NCBI GenBank assembly: GCA_028673005.1
Contig: CM054118.1
Coordinates: 88,760,858-88,824,857, forward strand
Reading direction: 5' to 3'
DNA: 64,000 nt
Origin: Tanypteryx hageni
Taxonomy: Eukaryota > Arthropoda > Insecta > Odonata > Petaluridae
The notes beneath the pieces are model-generated. The model was not told where the DNA came from. It made no database searches and worked only from the letters and a program-made list of their open reading frames with translations. Of this stretch, positions 50,201 to 56,200 are shown in pieces. Made by a program: the position numbers and the translations under genes. The stretch's first letter is position 1. Each line of letters starts with the position of its first letter.

Positions 50201-53200
50201 GAGCTGCCAGTCTGTTAACAATGGGCTCGCTATATGCAGGGCATGCTGTCAATCTCTTAACCTTGTTCACTCCCGCAGCTCTTGTTTCTCGATGGACAAT
50301 AATTTTTCAGTTCATCTGTTCAAGTTCCCTTTTCATATTGCGGTCTTCTGTCAGATACTTTAGGAGAAATGTGTTCCCTATCATATTAGAAGTTGAACAT
50401 CCCTGCTGTTTGTACGTACAATTTGCACATCTAATAAATTTTAACTATGGACTCAGTGAATGGGTTAAAACTTAACAATGGGCTCGTGCAAGCCCACTGC
50501 AGCTCACTCCAGTTGCACCCCCTAAATCCGCACCTGATCACTGTTTTGTTATTCTCAAGCTAAGACCACAGCAAAGATAATTCTAATACTTAATGGTTGA
50601 AATAGTTAGACTTTTTTAGTCATGGCAAATGAGTGTAATATGAAATCAAAACAAGAGATAGTCAATGTTGCCTCTAATTTTTCATGACATTTTGTGGAAG
50701 AAATTTGCCATGTGCAACTTTTTTGAAAATTTCAGATAATTGTGCCCCCTTTTTCTGCGACGCAATCAAAAAAGGCAAATAAATGCATCTGGAGATATTA
50801 AAATTACGAATTAGGATGGGGTGAGAGTGAAGATGATGCCGAGTTGGCTATACTGAGATTTTACGACTAGTCTGCAACATCGCACAGTACCATGCGCTTT
50901 TTTTTAAAATAAACTATGTATAATTCTACAAATATTTGTGTGCACAAATTTTAAAGATTCCTTCAGTTTTGATTATATTGACACCACAATGTTTTCGATC
51001 ATTTGCCATGTCAAACAAAGGTCCGAATTCAATTCCACGGACTTTTTGTATTTCCATTTGGTTAATATGTAATCGGCAGGAACTTGATGTGAAGAACTTT
51101 GCTTTTTAACATTTATAAATATTTTATAATTGAGACTTCAATTTAAGATTTGCACTACTTCACAGGGAAAAGAATGGAAATACGTGATCTGCATAATGTT
51201 TATTTGCATTAGGTCCAAATTTTCTGGAACCAATAAAACATGTAACGAGGATATTCCCTGTATTTAAATAATGTATGAATGTCATGTTTTGTATTTTATG
51301 TATTCACATATATATGTATATAAATTTTTCTTTTTGACCTGTCCAGTATCAATGTATTCTTTAATCTCGGGGCTGATAAATTTATTATTATTACTATTAT
51401 TACTTTCCTCTTTCTTTATCAGTTCATTTGTGGCTGACTTCACTTGTAACTATCTCAAATCACTCTGCTGTCTTTTAACAAGGTTGAGCCATTGCAGCAT
51501 TGCTGAAGCAATTGATGGAATAATATAAAATGCTAGGATTCCACGATTCAATAATCTAGTGTGAAACTTTGATTATAAGTCATGATATACCAGTTAAACA
51601 TGATTTGTCTAAGCCATTCTTAATTTGGAAATAGGAACAAAAGAAGATGGAGAAGGCAGATGCTGTGGATGACAGTGAAGGCTCAGACGATGAAGTTGAG
51701 AGATCAGAATCAGAAGAAGAAAAAAAGGTAATTTTAATAGTGTCTTGAGATTAAAGTTAGCTTCTGTTTTTATGAATTATCAGCCTGCAATTGTATGTTG
51801 CATGTTTAATTTGGTCATGCGATCATAATGAATTTCATTTTAGGGAAGAAACTCAACCCTAGATGACGAGGACACTGAGTGGGATAAAATCCAGTCGAGG
51901 TTAGCTAAGCGGGACAAGGTTTTGGAGGGAAGGAGCAAACGCTCGCACAGCGTACACTGCCCTTTTTTCCCTGACGTAAGTTCAAAGGCTGGCATTCTCT
52001 CTCTCATTACCAGATTTATAGCGATGTCATCATAGAGGCTTTTTTTATTGTGCTAGTGTATTTGCCCATAAAAAATGACGAGTCACCACACACCCATCAA
52101 CTAAATTTCTAGATTGTAATATTTTGCTAATATCTGTAATTAGCATTCATAGGAATATATTATTTGAATAAATGTTGTTTTTGAATCATAAACCATTCCC
52201 ACGCATACTATTTACAGTAAATAATCAATACGCCACAGTAATTTTGTGCAGTACAAAGAAAAGACAAACTCCCGGGCCAGGCTTCCACTAGTGCCATCTT
52301 TTGGTAGTGGAATGAAGCTTCACATTTGCAACCACGGCAACCTTCGGGTTTTGGGTCTTTTGGTATTCTGGATAAGGGGTCTCACACTGTATTAGCAAGG
52401 CAATTGAAGGCAGTGAATATGCTGAACTATTTGAAGATTATGAAAGTCAAATCATAAGAAGAGCTTTGAAAATAACACCAAAATGCTGCTAAATCCATCC
52501 CATCAAACACAAATTACAGGACCAGGCATGATGCAAATCACATTGAAACCACCCATGCAAGGCTTGATTTCGACAAAATTTATCAGACAATGATGTTGCT
52601 TTTTCAATATTCTAATTTTTCAAAGTGACAACATCAACTGTGAATTGTATACATATTATTGATTGTGGTGGTAGTAATGAGACTTTTGGGTTTTTCATCA
52701 TGAGTAAGAACATTTAAAAATTTTGTGCTGCAATTACAAGTGATTTTTGAAAAGGTTGTAAAAAATAATATTGCATTAAATGTCATAATAGTTATTTTGT
52801 TATATAAGAAAACCTTGGTCATAAAATGCAAGTAGGAAGAGGGGGTGGGGTTGGGGGGAGGGGTACACGACAATGTTGAAAATTAACAAGGGGTACATTA
52901 CCGAAAAAGGTTGAGAACCGCTTGTCTAAATCATGTAGGTATGTGCTTTTGGTTATGAAAATGGTGTGAGCTATATAATTATTTTAAGAGGGGCAATAAA
53001 AGTGGTTCAACTAATAACACCCTTTGTAACAATTTTTTGTCATAGGAACTGTCGCATTGGTTCACTTCACGCAAGGGTCTCTAGATGTTTGCAGGAAGTA
53101 CTGCAGCAGGCCCCTAGTTTATTTTATAATCATTAGTAATTAATTAAATAAAAAATTATTTAAAACATACTTCACTTGAAACGAGCAGTGGTAATCTTTA

Positions 53201-56200
53201 TGTTCATGTTAATCGTAAATTATCCATTTCTTTTCACTTAAAAAAGCTGTGTGTATACGTAAGGAAAATAAACGTATTTAAATTTATTTTTTTGTCATGG
53301 ATAATCCATTTCCTTTCATTTACTAGATGCAGTAAGCACAGGGTAGGAAATTAAACATTACTTATTTCAGTTGTTACAAAGTTTTCATTGACAATTTAAA
53401 GAAGTTCAAAATGAATTATGACTTCCTGGTTTATTTTCTTGAAAATGGCTACTCTTTTGTTAAAAATATATTGAACAAAACATTCTATTTGACTAGTTCT
53501 ACAAATGGTGTTTGAAGACTTTTTTGATGCAAGTAATATTTTACAAGATATAACCGAAAATTTGTTTTTTGTCACCAGTAAAATGGAACTCTTGATTATG
53601 CTGTGTAAACAGTTTATATCATTTTCTTATTTTCTTTGCCCTAAAGTCCTAACTACCAAAATACACTAACATCCGCCCAGTAATTTCGGACACTAAATAT
53701 GCGGACAGACGGATGGAGGAAACATACCCATAAGTCATTCTGCTACTATTGCTTTGTTGGTAAAGAACGCCTAATAAGAAGGAAAAGTATACTCCATAAA
53801 TGGAATACACAGAGATTTCAAAGGCATTCTTTATGGGAAATGTGTTTAAAACGGGATCGAAAGATAGGGTAGTTCTTGAATTTTGATCTCCTACCAACTA
53901 TAAGTCGTAATTATATGGTCCTGCAGACTTTTTTGTGGCAAATGTTGTCCTCTATCCAAATAAATTTCTTAATCGATACCTTACAGATCATATAAGAGGT
54001 AGAGAAAGGAAAATATCGTATTTAATTGTTGCTTGATGAATGCCATGTAACAAGATTTGAGTATTAAGTTTATTTAAGTTTTTATATAAAGTGGGACAGA
54101 ACACTAGTGATGATGATGATATAAAGCGGAAGTTCTAATTAATGAATGTTGTTCAAAATCATAATTTGGTGATTTTAATAAGTATCCCTAATACATAATT
54201 TTATTTAAATCCATCCAGTAGTTTCGGAGATTAAAAATGTGAATGGATGGACAGAGGAGACATGCTCATAAGGCATTTCGGTACTACCGCTTTGCTGGTA
54301 AAGAACGTCTGAAAAAGGGAACAATTTTATAGTTGTTACCTTGCATATGTGTTCATTAATTTTGATGGTATATAACTACTTAAATACCCTAATTGTTTTT
54401 AACAATCCTTGTGTAAAACCAGAATTTTTTGTATTTTATTATTCATAATTCAACCTCGATAAAAAACTTATCTTTGATTCAGTGAACACAGCTCCTTCAC
54501 AAGCATCTCTATGATATTTGTAAATCCTTTTTTGTAGGATAAACAAGAATATTGGTGGGTATACATATGCGATCGAAAATCACGCACTCTGCTCACTGCG
54601 CCTTGCCACATAACTGCCCTGGTTAGCCATGAAGAAGTTCAACTGAAATTTACAGCACCTCGTTGGCCTGGGCTGTACACATTTACTGTCTGGCTTCGAT
54701 CGGATTCTTACCTTGGTTTTGATCAAAATCATGATATCAAGGTATATTAATCATTTAAGTGCATGTTAGTAATTAACTTGTTGGTTATTTATTTGTCTTG
54801 AAAATTATGTGACTATGTTAATGAAATGTATTATGAAGTAGAAGTGCAGATTCATTTGATTACTTGTTTACCTTAATTCCATTGCTGCCATATTAAGTGA
54901 TTTATTTCTCAAATAGCATATTCTTTTTCTGCCCTCTCCTACTTTTTCAGTGGCTCTAATGTGAGCATGTTTGTTTCTAATCTCCAATTTAATGAACTAA
55001 GTCCTTGTGTAAGTTTCTAAAAATGCTAGTCTTATTGCGATGCTATTTAGATTAGATGTACATTCTTAAGCAAATACAGTCACTACTATTAAATAATTTA
55101 ATTTTTTAGCATTTGATTTTTGAATGCAATCTAAATTGCTAGAATTTCAAAAAAATACCCTAGTAGCTTTTGAAAAGTGAAATACCTATTCAAATTGATC
55201 AGGTGCAGATTCATAATGTTATTGCTACAGTTTCTGTTAAAATAATTTCTTTAACCCATCGGCTTACCTAACCATCGAATCGATGGGGTCATCTCCTTGT
55301 GCCTTAGCCATTGAACCAACGGGTTTGTGCAGCACTCTTGTCTACATACAATGCTTATTTTTCTTATATCTGAACTACTATCACTCTCAGTTTAACTGTT
55401 TATGTTTTCTCATATAGTTAGGTAATTTACATACATGATCGCAGTTGCATATCATGCCAGCAGCATTGTAACACTACACAATGTAACATTCAGATGGATT
55501 AGAACAGTATCACATTCTTTCAGATCTTTTTTTCTCAGTTCATAAATCGCTGTGTTAGGTACTGCATGTGCTACAAGTATTTTTACGTATACTTATTACT
55601 TCGTAAATTACATGAAGTTTTGCCAAAAAGTGGAATTATCCTAATTTTATTCGTGGCTGGTTGCAAAGGTTTTAGAAGAAAGGAAGTGGAAGAAATATTG
55701 CAAAACAGTGACAGTGAGGACAATTTCGACATAGACACAAACTAACTCAAGCAGGTGGGAGTGAGAAAGCTGCAATGTTGTATGTCATATGCCCGAGTGC
55801 TTCAAATTATACCACACCCAAAAGGACTATAAGATGCATACCTTTTTATTTAGAAATACGTAACCTTGTGCCAATATAAAAATAATTTTTCCATAAAAAT
55901 AGAGTAATCATGTTGATGAGAAGTGTTCATTTTTAACCATGTGCTATATAAAAAGAAACTGCAAAAAAATATTGATACTTCAGCCGTACCTTTAAAAACT
56001 TCAATTGGTGAGCAGATGGGTTAAAAGAGATTTGTAATTTCAGGTTTCTTATGTATAGATTTCGTTTATATCATCTGGCAATATTTACTTTTAGTTAAGC
56101 CTGTGTTTTAATACATTTTATGTTGATTGCCTCAGAGTTAGTGATTTGTGGATCAAAACACAGTTTTACTGGCTAATTATAAGGTGGATTATATAGCATT

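Larger units (their letters stand above)
49132..50536. mobile_element. hAT element, host of two nested MITEs
   Basis: The left end CAGGAGCGGACAGGGCGACC and the right end in reverse, CAGGTGCGGATTTAGGGGGT, resemble those of 8371-10810. The flanks ATCAGTTT and ATCACTGT agree at 6 of 8 positions. Two other hAT MITEs sit inside, at 49160 and 49548. No transposase frame is visible. Confidence 0.65.
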
